From positions 62,001 to 126,000 of the forward strand of contig JAUNGM010000001.1 in the NCBI GenBank assembly GCA_030524545.1: a stretch of 64,000 bases of DNA, given 5' to 3'. Each line of letters opens with the position of its first letter. The first letter of the stretch is position 1. Of the stretch, positions 16,881 through 25,021 are shown in pieces. Under the pieces are notes generated by a model. It worked only from the letters and a program-made list of their open reading frames with translations, was not told the origin of the DNA and did not search any database. The translations under genes were made by a program, and so were the position numbers. Source of the DNA: Eubacteriales bacterium. Lineage in GTDB: Bacteria; Bacillota; Clostridia; Lachnospirales; Lachnospiraceae.

Positions 16881-17666
16881 TTATTCATCTGCAAATTCCG
16901 TCAGGTTCTTCCACGTCAGCGGATCCGTTACCACACTCACCTGAATATCGTCAAAAAGCTGATCCTGCTCCACATGGATATGTCCCATTTTCATCAGCTC
17001 CAGGATGGAAAGGAACGTCACGATCACCTGCACTCTGGAGTGCTGTGCGGTAAGAAGCTGCCGGAAACTGAAATTCCTGTGACTCATGGCAAATTCCCTC
17101 ATCTGCAGCATTTTGTCAGAGAGGCTGACCTCTTCCTTTTCGATTTTGCCGAACTTGCTTCGGATAGGGTCAAGCTTATTTTCCTGTCGTTTGATAATGG
17201 ATTTGTAGATACTGTTCAGCTTTTCGATGGTCAGCCCCCGAAGCAGCTCCTGGGGATCTACAGGCTCTCTGTATTCCAGGACTTCCTCCGGTATGGTGGC
17301 TTTTTTAAAAAAAACACCGGCAGCATCATCCATACGATCCTTCAGTTCATAAGACATATATTTATACGTCTTATATTCCAGAAGCCTTGCCACCAATTCT
17401 GCTCTGGGGTCTTCCTCTTCCCCTTCTTCATTTACCTCTCTTGGCAGAAGCATCCTGCATTTGATGTCAATCAGAGTAGCAGCCATAACCATAAACTCAC
17501 TCATGACACCCAGATCCTCTTTTTCCATCGCATGGATATATTCCATATACTGATCCGTGATCTCCACGATAGGGATATCATAAATATCAATCTTATTCTT
17601 ATCAATCAAATGCAAGAGCAGATCCAAGGGCCCTTCAAATACATTCAGTTTTACAGGAATTGCCAT
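16881..17666 (-). CDS. scpA: Segregation and condensation protein A
   Basis: 261-residue kleisin that bridges the SMC heads and recruits ScpB for chromosome compaction. The N-terminal signature VFEGPLDLLLHLIDKNKIDIYDIPI and EFMVMAATLIDIKCRMLLP are diagnostic. The C-terminal winged helix (VTFLSILELMKMGHIHVEQ) binds SMC. The start follows AAAGAGGTCTGCC. It pairs with scpB directly downstream; smc itself is not in the window. Confidence 0.95.
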   Translation of the reverse strand: MAIPVKLNVFEGPLDLLLHLIDKNKIDIYDIPIVEITDQYMEYIHAMEKEDLGVMSEFMVMAATLIDIKCRMLLPREVNEEGEEEDPRAELVARLLEYKTYKYMSYELKDRMDDAAGVFFKKATIPEEVLEYREPVDPQELLRGLTIEKLNSIYKSIIKRQENKLDPIRSKFGKIEKEEVSLSDKMLQMREFAMSHRNFSFRQLLTAQHSRVQVIVTFLSILELMKMGHIHVEQDQLFDDIQVSVVTDPLTWKNLTEFADE

Positions 17667-17740
17667 AGGCAGACCTCTTTCTCCATTTTTTATCAGTATC
17701 CGGATTTTCCGTCAAAAGTCTTTCTGAAACAACATACAGA

Positions 17741-18538
17741 TCAGGCGGCCGGCTTCAGCACCACCGATATCAGTTCCCGTGGATTGTGGATGCGAAGAGG
17801 AATCGTATGTTCTCCGAGTCCGGCACTGACGATCATATGGCTCCCACCCTCATGAAAATCTCCGCAGCAATACGGAGGAAACAGCAGAAACTGCGGGCAT
17901 GTCAATCCGCAGTGCTCCGAAAGTCTTACCACTCCGCCATGATAATGTCCGCAAAAAATCAAATCTGCCCCCCAGGAAAAATACGTATTCGCATACTTGG
18001 GATTATGGGCCAGAAGCACATGGATACCCTCCATATGGGGAATTCCGATCAGACTTTCCATCTCTGTCAGGGACAGGACAGGTGATTTCGGTTTTCTATA
18101 AAATTCCATCGGGATTTCCAGACCATAGAAGACAAAATCTGTCCCTTTAATCTCCATACAGGTATGTTCATTGTGAAGAAAACATACGCCTGCACTGGTC
18201 AGCCGTCTTTCATACTGAAGATAGGCATCCCGAAAATACTCATTTTCCAGCAGGGCAAATTCATGATTTCCCAGGGCGTAATAGATTGTCAAATGCTCCG
18301 AAAGCTTAAGGAGCAGTTTTTCTGCCGGAGAAGCAGTCGAAAAATCTGAACGCACAAACATGTCACCCAGAACCAGAACGGCATCCGGTTCTTCCTCCAT
18401 GACCGCGTCATAAAGCTTCTGATTATCCGTTCCGAATTCCACACCATGAAGATCCGTCATGATCACAAACTTTACTTCCCTGTTTCCTTTTAATTTCTCT
18501 GTCTTAATTTCGTATGTTTTCTTTCTGAATGTTTTCAT
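17741..18538 (-). CDS. Metallophosphoesterase (YkuE/YaeI-like)
   Basis: 265-residue calcineurin-fold phosphoesterase. Metal ligand motifs appear in order: DLHG (Asp and His near residue 30), VLGDMFV, YALGNHEF, LLAHNPKY and FCGHYHGG. Relatives (YkuE, YaeI, LpxH-like) act on lipid-linked or wall-linked phosphodiesters, but the substrate cannot be deduced. No signal peptide or clear membrane anchor is present. It lies 13 nt after the molybdopterin-domain gene, in the same direction as scpA. Confidence 0.82.
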   Translation of the reverse strand: MKTFRKKTYEIKTEKLKGNREVKFVIMTDLHGVEFGTDNQKLYDAVMEEEPDAVLVLGDMFVRSDFSTASPAEKLLLKLSEHLTIYYALGNHEFALLENEYFRDAYLQYERRLTSAGVCFLHNEHTCMEIKGTDFVFYGLEIPMEFYRKPKSPVLSLTEMESLIGIPHMEGIHVLLAHNPKYANTYFSWGADLIFCGHYHGGVVRLSEHCGLTCPQFLLFPPYCCGDFHEGGSHMIVSAGLGEHTIPLRIHNPRELISVVLKPAA

Positions 18539-18551
18539 GAATCTCCTTTAA

Positions 18552-19580
18552 CTACTTTCCAAAACCGCAGTTTGGGAATGTGCACTTCCCGCAGTTCAGG
18601 CACAATCCGCCCTCCCCGTAAGCGGAAATTTCCTCCGCCAATATTTCATCATCTGCCATAAGCCGCGGTAAGATCAGGTCAAATACGGTACGTTTTGCAT
18701 ACATCACACATCCCGGAAGCCCCACTACGGGAATCTGCTTTCCGTCTTTCTCATAATAGGACACAAGAAGCATAGCCCCCGGCAGAACAGGAGCACCATA
18801 AGTCACGATCCGCACGCCGGAATCTTTGATGGCCCCCGGTGTACGATCATCCGGATCCACACTCATCCCGCCGCTCAATATCACCATATCGGCTCCATCT
18901 TCGATAAATTGCAAAATATCCGCCGTAATCTGTTTCCGCTCATCTCCGGGAATTGTCTGCCCAATGACTTCCGTCGGATATTCCCCCAGTTTCTCCCGAA
19001 GAACAGGAGTAAAGGTATCCCGGATCAGGCCTTTCTGCACTTCGCTTCCGGTCGTAATGATGCCGACCTTTTTTTTATGGTACGGAAGAATGGAAAAGAT
19101 CGGTTCTCTCCCGGCAGCTTCACAGGCACGATCCATCTTCTCTTTCTCGATCACCAGAGGAATGATACGGGTTCCGGCAATTTTATCACCGGCTTTTACA
19201 GGAAAGTCTCCGTGTCTGGATGCGATCATCATCTCGCCCAGACTATTTACCCGCAAAAGCGCATCCCTGCGGATCTTCAGCACGCCGTCACAGTCGGCAA
19301 CCAATTCGATCTTTCCTTCTTTTATATCTGTTCCATGCATGAATTCACCCGCAGAAATCCGGTACAGAATCTCGGCAGCTTCGTTCTCATGAAGAATTCC
19401 TTCCTGCTTTTCCCATACAAAGAGATGCTCCTTTCCAACAGAAAGCAGAGCCGGAATATCTTCCTCCCGTACTACATGCCCTTTTTTAAACAATACTCCT
19501 TTTTTTTCGTCTTTTATGATCTGCGTAATATCATGGCATAAAATATGACCAACGGCCTCTTCTGTTTTTATTTCTCTCAT
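18552..19580 (-). CDS. Molybdopterin-binding domain protein with cysteine-rich tail
   Basis: 342 residues. The central/C-terminal part is a MoCF-biosynthesis (MoeA/MogA/CinA-type) domain: GIITTGSEV, GQTIPGDERKQI, ILSGGMSVDPDDRTP and PVVGLPGCVMY. The N-terminal 150 residues resemble the SAF/MoeA-like region of clostridial proteins annotated only as molybdopterin-binding. The tail CLNCGKCTFPNCGFGK has four cysteines spaced like a metal or Fe-S site. No other molybdenum cofactor genes are in the window, so its role is open. The start follows AGGAGG. Confidence 0.75.
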   Translation of the reverse strand: MREIKTEEAVGHILCHDITQIIKDEKKGVLFKKGHVVREEDIPALLSVGKEHLFVWEKQEGILHENEAAEILYRISAGEFMHGTDIKEGKIELVADCDGVLKIRRDALLRVNSLGEMMIASRHGDFPVKAGDKIAGTRIIPLVIEKEKMDRACEAAGREPIFSILPYHKKKVGIITTGSEVQKGLIRDTFTPVLREKLGEYPTEVIGQTIPGDERKQITADILQFIEDGADMVILSGGMSVDPDDRTPGAIKDSGVRIVTYGAPVLPGAMLLVSYYEKDGKQIPVVGLPGCVMYAKRTVFDLILPRLMADDEILAEEISAYGEGGLCLNCGKCTFPNCGFGK

Positions 19581-19629
19581 AACCGGCAGCCTCCTCTGTC
19601 TGTATTTTGCCGTAACAAAAAATCGTCAC

Positions 19630-21378
19630 CTATAATCCTGCTTTGCAAAGTCTGGCGTAAACCCCGTCTTTTTCAAGAAGTTCCTGGTGTGTGCCCTCCT
19701 CTGCAATTCCCTCATCTGTAAGAACGAGTATCCGTCTGGCGTTGCGGATGGTAGAAAGACGGTGTGCAATGACAAATGTCGTCCTGTCTTTTGATAGAAG
19801 CTCCAGAGATTCCTGAACAACTTTTTCGCTCTCGTTATCCAGTGCAGAAGTCGCTTCATCAAAAATGAGAATCGGCGGATTCTTCAGAAATGCCCTTGCA
19901 ATGGACAGACGCTGTTTTTGGCCGCCCGAAAGCTTCACGCCCCTCTGTCCGATGTCTGTATCATAGTCTTCCGGCATCTCCATGATAAATTCATGGGCAT
20001 TGGCCGCTTTAGCCGCCCGGATGACTTCCTCATCCGTTGCATCCGGCCTGCCGTAACGGATATTTTCCATGATGCTTCCCGCAAACAGATAAACATCCTG
20101 CTGAACAATTCCAATCTGCCTGCGCAGATCTTTCAGTTGAATCTTCCTGATATCTCTGCCGTCCAGGTAAATCGTTCCCTCGGAAACATCATAAAATCTT
20201 GGGATCAGACTGCACAGAGTCGTTTTGCCCGCACCGGAGGTACCAACCAGGGCCACGTATTCTCCGGGCTTCACCTCCAGATTCACATGGGAAAGCACTT
20301 CCTCCTTATTGTCACCATAATGGAAAGAAACCTCCTCAAAACGGATATCCCCGTCCACATGCGTAAGCGGAACCGCATCCGGCGCATCTTCAATATCCGG
20401 TGCAATGGCCATCATTTCCAGAAAGCGGTCATATCCGCTGTATCCATTCTGGAACTGCTCCGTAAAGTTTACAAGCTTCGTGACCGGTTCTGTAAAATTG
20501 CTGATATAGAGCAGGAATGTCACCAGGTCTGTTGCAGTAAGCGTTCCGTTCGTCAGAAAAACTGCTCCGGAAATCAGTGCCACAACTGTGATCAGTGTGG
20601 TAAATGCATCCATTCCCGCATGATACCCGGCCATATACCGGTACGTGAGCCGTTTTGAAGAGACAAACCGCTCATTGCCGCGGTTAAACTTTTCCATTTC
20701 CCGTTTTTCGTTGCCAAAGGATTTGACTACACGGATTCCGGCCAGGCTGTCTTCTATCTGGCTGTTAATATCTGCAATACGCGCCCTGTTTTCTTTAAAC
20801 GCATGCTTCATCCTCCTGTTATAGGCCAATGCATACGCCAGCATCACAACAACGACGCCAAAGCAGATGAATGCCATCTGGCTGTTCACATTCCCAAGAA
20901 TGACCAGAGCACCCACCAGTTTGATCAGAGATATAATGATGTCCTCCGGTCCATGGTGAAGCAATTCACTGATATCAAAAAGGTCGCTGGTAATCCTGGA
21001 CAAAAGATGGCCAACCTTCTGGTTATCATAGAACGCAAAAGACAGCTTCTGATAATGACTGAAAATCTCGTTCCTCATATCCCTCTCAATGTAGGTTCCC
21101 ATCATATGCCCGTAATAGGTAATAAAATAGCGGCTTGCAAGCTGCACCAGGATCAGGGCCAGCATCACGGCACCGATTTTAAAAATTACGGCATTGGCCT
21201 CTCCGACGGGCAGGCTGCCAACCGTATTCATAATATAACGCACAAGCAGCGGCAGCACCAGCGTAACTGCCGCTCCCAGGATCGCAAAAAATAAATCCCA
21301 GAAAAACAGGGCTTTGTAAGGTTTATAATAACCGGCCAGAAGTCTTAGCCTGCCCGGTTTTTTCTTCTGTTGTTCCAT
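19630..21378 (-). CDS. ABC transporter, fused membrane and ATPase domains (half-transporter)
   Basis: 582 residues from the ATG at 21378, chosen over 21393 because GGAGG lies just upstream. Residues 1-320 form a type I exporter membrane domain with six segments. The ATPase half has Walker A GTSGAGKTT, signature LSGGQKQR, Walker B ILIFDEATSALD and the H-loop AHRLSTI. One half-transporter gene alone implies a homodimer. Substrate (lipid, peptide or drug) is not predictable. It has a strong promoter at 21527-21556 and a leader of about 140 nt that carries two copies of the hairpin repeat. Confidence 0.9.
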   Translation of the reverse strand: MEQQKKKPGRLRLLAGYYKPYKALFFWDLFFAILGAAVTLVLPLLVRYIMNTVGSLPVGEANAVIFKIGAVMLALILVQLASRYFITYYGHMMGTYIERDMRNEIFSHYQKLSFAFYDNQKVGHLLSRITSDLFDISELLHHGPEDIIISLIKLVGALVILGNVNSQMAFICFGVVVVMLAYALAYNRRMKHAFKENRARIADINSQIEDSLAGIRVVKSFGNEKREMEKFNRGNERFVSSKRLTYRYMAGYHAGMDAFTTLITVVALISGAVFLTNGTLTATDLVTFLLYISNFTEPVTKLVNFTEQFQNGYSGYDRFLEMMAIAPDIEDAPDAVPLTHVDGDIRFEEVSFHYGDNKEEVLSHVNLEVKPGEYVALVGTSGAGKTTLCSLIPRFYDVSEGTIYLDGRDIRKIQLKDLRRQIGIVQQDVYLFAGSIMENIRYGRPDATDEEVIRAAKAANAHEFIMEMPEDYDTDIGQRGVKLSGGQKQRLSIARAFLKNPPILIFDEATSALDNESEKVVQESLELLSKDRTTFVIAHRLSTIRNARRILVLTDEGIAEEGTHQELLEKDGVYARLCKAGL

Positions 21379-21434
21379 ACATCCTCCGCACATTCTCTTC
21401 TCATTTATTCATACAAAATTTATAATACCATGGT

Positions 21435-21521
21435 CACTAAATTCATGCGGCGCTAATGGCTTGCATTCATTAAGTGTACAGGCATATATTCTCACCGGAT
21501 TCGCCCGGTGCTCATCAAGTG
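21435..21521 (-). repeat. Two further copies of the hairpin repeat in the ABC transporter leader
   Basis: The copy at 21435-21476, read on the minus strand, has CACTTAATGA, arm ATGC, AAGCC, loop, GCGC, arm GCAT, GAATTTAGTG. It matches the oadB-oadA copies at the conserved positions while both arms have changed together. A diverged copy at 21483-21521 keeps CACTTGATGA and GAATATA around a CACCGG/CCGGTG stem. Both lie downstream of the promoter at 21527-21556 and thus in the leader RNA. Confidence 0.75.
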
Positions 21522-21526
21522 TTCCT

Positions 21527-21556
21527 ATTATACCTCTGTCATAATACATTTGTCAA
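21527..21556 (-). promoter_or_regulatory. Promoter of the ABC transporter gene
   Basis: Minus strand: consensus -35 TTGACA (21556-21551), 18-nt spacer, consensus -10 TATAAT (21532-21527). Confidence 0.85.
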
Positions 21557-21591
21557 AAGAACTTTCATGATCTGCCCAAACCTTTGTCCTG

Positions 21592-22806
21592 TTAAAAAAG
21601 AGCTTCTTTCCACATTTTTTTCAGGCAGTCTCCGTACGTTGCTTTTTTTATGGATTTCCCATACAAAATCCCGATGCTTCCAAGCTCTTTTCCATTGGCA
21701 GAATAAATCAGTTCTCCCGCTTTATCTCCTTCTTTTAGAGGTGCTTTTGCCTCCCCGGGAATACGCAGTTCTTTTTTTACATCCGTAATGGCAGTTCCAT
21801 CTGTACTAAGATACTGAAATTTTTTCTCATAAACAAGCGGAACCGATTCCTCGACACCGCCTTTTACAGGAAGATCCGCTAATTTTCCCGGTTCCTCATC
21901 CTCATAAAGGCTGCATCTGGAAAAGCCATAATTCAGCATGGCAGCCGCATCCTTTACTCTTCCTTTGGAATCCGGTGCTGCCATTACCACGGAGATCAGC
22001 ATGATTCCGTTTCTCTCGGCAACCGCAGACAGGCAGAATCTGGCCAGGCTGGTGCTTCCGGTCTTCAGTCCCACGCAGCCCTCATACGCCCGCAGAAGCT
22101 TATTGGTATTGGTTAGTCCGAATTCACTGGTACCCTGCCTTGTCACATGAGTAATGGTGTCCATCCAGATAGAAGAATATTCCAGAATCTTCGGGTATTT
22201 TGTAATCAGTTCACGGCTCATAAGTGCAATGTCCCTTGCAGTTGTATAATGCTCCGCAGAGTCCGTCAGGCCGCAGCAGTCCATAAAATGCGTATGATCC
22301 ATTCCGAGCCCGGCTGCCCGTTCATTCATCTGTCTGACAAATTCTTCCTCACTGCCTCCGATGTGTTCTGCCATGGCAACACTGGCATCATTTCCGGATG
22401 CAATAACAATGCATTTGATCATTGTCTCCACATCCTGTGTCTCCCCCTCTTCCAGAAACACCTGGGAACCTCCCATAGACTTGGCATGTGCACTTGTCGT
22501 AACGATATCATCCATCTTCAGAGTCCCTTTTTCTATCGCGTCGAAGATCAGGATAAGCGTCATGATCTTTGTAATGCTGGCCGGACTGCGTTTTGTATCC
22601 GCATCCTTTTCAAAAATCACCGTTCCTGTCTGTGCTTCCATCAAAAGCCCGCTTGGTGCCGTGATCAGAGCCTGGTCTGCACCCTCTCTTTCCTGTCCCG
22701 TTTCTTCCTCATACTGTATGTACGACCGTGCTGATACTGCCGGAGGCGTAAGAAGACTGATGATCATAAGCCAGGAGCATACGATCCATTTCCATTTCCT
22801 GTGCAT
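21592..22806 (-). CDS. D-alanyl-D-alanine carboxypeptidase (second paralogue)
   Basis: 404-residue S11-family penicillin-binding protein acting on peptidoglycan outside the membrane. A signal peptide (WIVCSWLMIISLLTPPAVSA) is followed by the catalytic motifs SITK, SGN and KTGSTS in correct order and spacing, then a C-terminal beta domain. It is shorter than the paralogue at 14012 and lacks that protein's long spacer. The start has GGGAG upstream. It stands between the cardiolipin synthase terminator and the ABC transporter promoter, so is probably monocistronic. Confidence 0.93.
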   Translation of the reverse strand: MHRKWKWIVCSWLMIISLLTPPAVSARSYIQYEEETGQEREGADQALITAPSGLLMEAQTGTVIFEKDADTKRSPASITKIMTLILIFDAIEKGTLKMDDIVTTSAHAKSMGGSQVFLEEGETQDVETMIKCIVIASGNDASVAMAEHIGGSEEEFVRQMNERAAGLGMDHTHFMDCCGLTDSAEHYTTARDIALMSRELITKYPKILEYSSIWMDTITHVTRQGTSEFGLTNTNKLLRAYEGCVGLKTGSTSLARFCLSAVAERNGIMLISVVMAAPDSKGRVKDAAAMLNYGFSRCSLYEDEEPGKLADLPVKGGVEESVPLVYEKKFQYLSTDGTAITDVKKELRIPGEAKAPLKEGDKAGELIYSANGKELGSIGILYGKSIKKATYGDCLKKMWKEALF

Positions 22807-22941
22807 AAAAGTCTCCCGATATTTTTATTCTATTCTATTTTAAAAGACCAGTGCCGAAAATATGTCTCCAATTATGCATCATTTCCATTCAGATGATCCT
22901 CTTCTCCGTATCCGCTCAAAGTCTTGATATGCTGTCGAAGA

Positions 22942-22976
22942 AAGAGCGCATCCGGAATAATCCCGAATACGCTCTT
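22942..22976 (-). terminator. Probable terminator of cardiolipin synthase
   Basis: Minus strand: AAGAGCG pairs with CGCTCTT, extended by inner pairs around TTCGGG/CCGGAT, followed by TCTTCG. It has a strong stem but a weak U-tract, 21 nt beyond the gene end. Confidence 0.6.
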
Positions 22977-22997
22977 CATGCCGAACCGGCTCTCTTC

Positions 22998-24560
22998 TTA
23001 AAGCATCGGTGCCAGAAGTCTCAGAATACTCTGTGTCCCCCGCACAAAAATATTTCTGCTTCTGCAGAACTCCATATCTACAGGCCGGCAGTAATCCAGC
23101 GTCTCCATAAAATCCTGACGGATGTCCTCGATCACACGGTTTTGATACATCCAGACGCCGTCTTCAAAATGAAGATAAAGACTCCTGTAGTCCAGATTGA
23201 TCGTCCCGACAACACCGATCTCATCATCACACACAAAAGATTTGGCGTGAAGGAATCCGGGCTGGTATTCATAAATCTCTACTCCTGCTTCCAAAAGCTG
23301 TTCATAGTAGGACTGAGTGAGAAGGAATACCATTTTTTTATCAGGGACTCCGGGGGTCATGATCTTAACATCCACGCCGCTTTTTGCGGCAAGACATAGC
23401 GCTGTCATCATCTCATTATCAATGATCAGATACGGTGTACAGATATAGACATAATGCTTGGCTCTGTTAATGATGTTCAGATAAACATTCTCCCCCACAA
23501 CTTCCTTATCAAGCGGGGTATCACAAAACGGCTGTACAAAACCATCGCTTTCAAACAGTTCCGGATGATATGTGTGCGGAAGATAGTCCTCAAAATGCCA
23601 CAGTTCTCTGGAGCCTGTGATAACCGTCCACATATCCAGGAACATTGCTGTCATATTCCACACAGCCTCACCCTTCAGCATAACTGCCGTATCCTTCCAG
23701 TGGCCGAACCGTTCTTTCTGGTTAATGTACTCATCAGCCAGATTAATGCCCCCCGTAAATCCTGTATGGCCGTCAATCACGCAGATTTTGCGGTGATCAC
23801 GGTTATTCTGGATAATATTCAAAAGCGGACGGAAACGGTTAAATACCTGACACTGAATTCCCTTGGCCCTGAGTGTTTCCTCATATTTATGCGGAAGTGT
23901 TGTCAGGCATCCAAAATCATCATAAATCAATCTTACATCCACACCTTCCGCAGCCTTCCGTTCCAGAATATCCAGGATTGTCTGCCACATTACTCCATCA
24001 TTGATGATAAAATATTCAATGTAAATATAATGTCTGGCCTGCTCCAGCTCGCGGATCAAAACCGGAAACATGTCATCTCCCACCTGGAAATATTCCGCCG
24101 TTGTGTTTTCATGGAGGGGAAATCCGGAATATCTGCGGATATATTCCGATTGGTTCGCCGCGGAAAAATCTTCCTGCTTCAGCTTCTGCATCGTCATCGG
24201 ATCCTGCTGCATATATCCCGAGCTTTCCCGGAGGATTTCTTCATAGCGTTTCTGAATAGCAGCGGCAATCCTGGATCTGCCGAATAAAATATACAGCACA
24301 AGCCCAAAAATCGGAACAGCCATGATCAGCAGTGTCCAGCCGAGCTTGTAGGATGGATTGATCTTCTGATTTACGATCCACAAAACTACCAGGATGCTGA
24401 CAATATTCAGGGCAATGGAAATATACCTGGAATAGCCGGCAAGACGCCAGGCTATGATCAAAATCCACCCGAGCTGTATCAGCAATGCAAATACAACATA
24501 AAAAATCCGGTTGAATAACAGTTTCAATAGTTTTTTCAGCGGCATTAAAATATAATTCAT
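22998..24560 (-). CDS. cls: Cardiolipin synthase (phospholipase D family)
   Basis: Condenses two phosphatidylglycerols to cardiolipin at the membrane. About 520 residues: two N-terminal membrane segments, then two HKD half-sites, HRKICVIDGHTGFTGGINL and HAKSFVCDDEIGVVGTINLD, each with the His-Lys-Asp triad. The ORF extends to an ATG at 24599, but no ribosome site precedes that codon. The ATG at 24560 (MNYILMPLKK) has AAGAG nearby and gives the usual N-terminus; the choice is uncertain. pgsA, which makes the precursor pathway intermediate, is at 38075. Confidence 0.92.
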   Translation of the reverse strand: MNYILMPLKKLLKLLFNRIFYVVFALLIQLGWILIIAWRLAGYSRYISIALNIVSILVVLWIVNQKINPSYKLGWTLLIMAVPIFGLVLYILFGRSRIAAAIQKRYEEILRESSGYMQQDPMTMQKLKQEDFSAANQSEYIRRYSGFPLHENTTAEYFQVGDDMFPVLIRELEQARHYIYIEYFIINDGVMWQTILDILERKAAEGVDVRLIYDDFGCLTTLPHKYEETLRAKGIQCQVFNRFRPLLNIIQNNRDHRKICVIDGHTGFTGGINLADEYINQKERFGHWKDTAVMLKGEAVWNMTAMFLDMWTVITGSRELWHFEDYLPHTYHPELFESDGFVQPFCDTPLDKEVVGENVYLNIINRAKHYVYICTPYLIIDNEMMTALCLAAKSGVDVKIMTPGVPDKKMVFLLTQSYYEQLLEAGVEIYEYQPGFLHAKSFVCDDEIGVVGTINLDYRSLYLHFEDGVWMYQNRVIEDIRQDFMETLDYCRPVDMEFCRSRNIFVRGTQSILRLLAPML

Positions 24561-24610
24561 ATAATTTCTCTTTGCTTTCTGTGTCACTCTTATCAGCATT
24601 TATAGTTGTT

Positions 24611-24642
24611 AAAAATCCCTGACGAAACCGTCAGGGATTTTT
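24611..24642. terminator. Intrinsic terminator after rpsU
   Basis: A near-perfect stem AAAAATCCCTGACG / CGTCAGGGATTTTT has T tracts on both strands. It sits 10 nt past the rpsU stop and separates it from cls. Confidence 0.92.
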
Positions 24643-24651
24643 TGCGCACAA

Positions 24652-24828
24652 TTAATTATATTTACGTTTTCTTGCGGCTTCAGATTTTTTCTTACGACGA
24701 ACGCTTGGTTTCTCGTAATGCTCTCTCTTGCGGATTTCCTGCTGGATACCTGCTTTAGCACAGCTTCTCTTAAATCTGCGAAGAGCGCTATCTAAAGTCT
24801 CGTTCTCTTTTACGATTACATTTGACAT
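24652..24828 (-). CDS. rpsU: 30S ribosomal protein S21
   Basis: Small basic 30S subunit protein, 58 residues from the ATG at 24828: [20 protein letters not shown], then the arginine/lysine-rich tail [16 protein letters not shown] longer in-frame extension upstream has no family support and includes the promoter region, so it is rejected. It has its own promoter (24907-24936) and terminator, hence is monocistronic. The ribosome site is loose (AGGTGTGAG or GGAGG further up). Confidence 0.95.
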   Translation of the reverse strand: MSNVIVKENETLDSALRRFKRSCAKAGIQQEIRKREHYEKPSVRRKKKSEAARKRKYN

Positions 24829-24900
24829 AGACTCACACCTAACCTCCCTCCAGTTGTAGATTGTGCTTAAATACAACTGTCTGGGTATTTTTCTTGCACG

Positions 24901-24936
24901 AATGTTATTATATAACATTGCCCGGCTATTCGTCAA
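24901..24936 (-). promoter_or_regulatory. rpsU promoter with an overlapping palindrome
   Basis: Minus strand: -35 TTGACG (24936-24931), 18-nt spacer, -10 TATAAT (24912-24907). A perfect 8-bp inverted repeat AATGTTAT-TAT-ATAACATT (24901-24919) covers the -10 box and could be an operator. Confidence 0.75.
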
Positions 24937-25021
24937 CAACTTTTGGGTATTTTTACAAAATTTTTCCCAGGAGCGTCCTGACTCAGACAGCAGAATCGAG
25001 GTGTACAGCGCTATGGTACAC

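Noticed and set aside
24652-24939. 95-residue version of ribosomal protein S21
   Set aside because: The added 37 residues have no family counterpart and cover the promoter; the ATG at 24828 gives the standard 58-residue protein.
25001-25021. Terminator of alaS
   Set aside because: Only a 6-bp stem (GTGTAC / GTACAC) and no U-tract on the minus strand.
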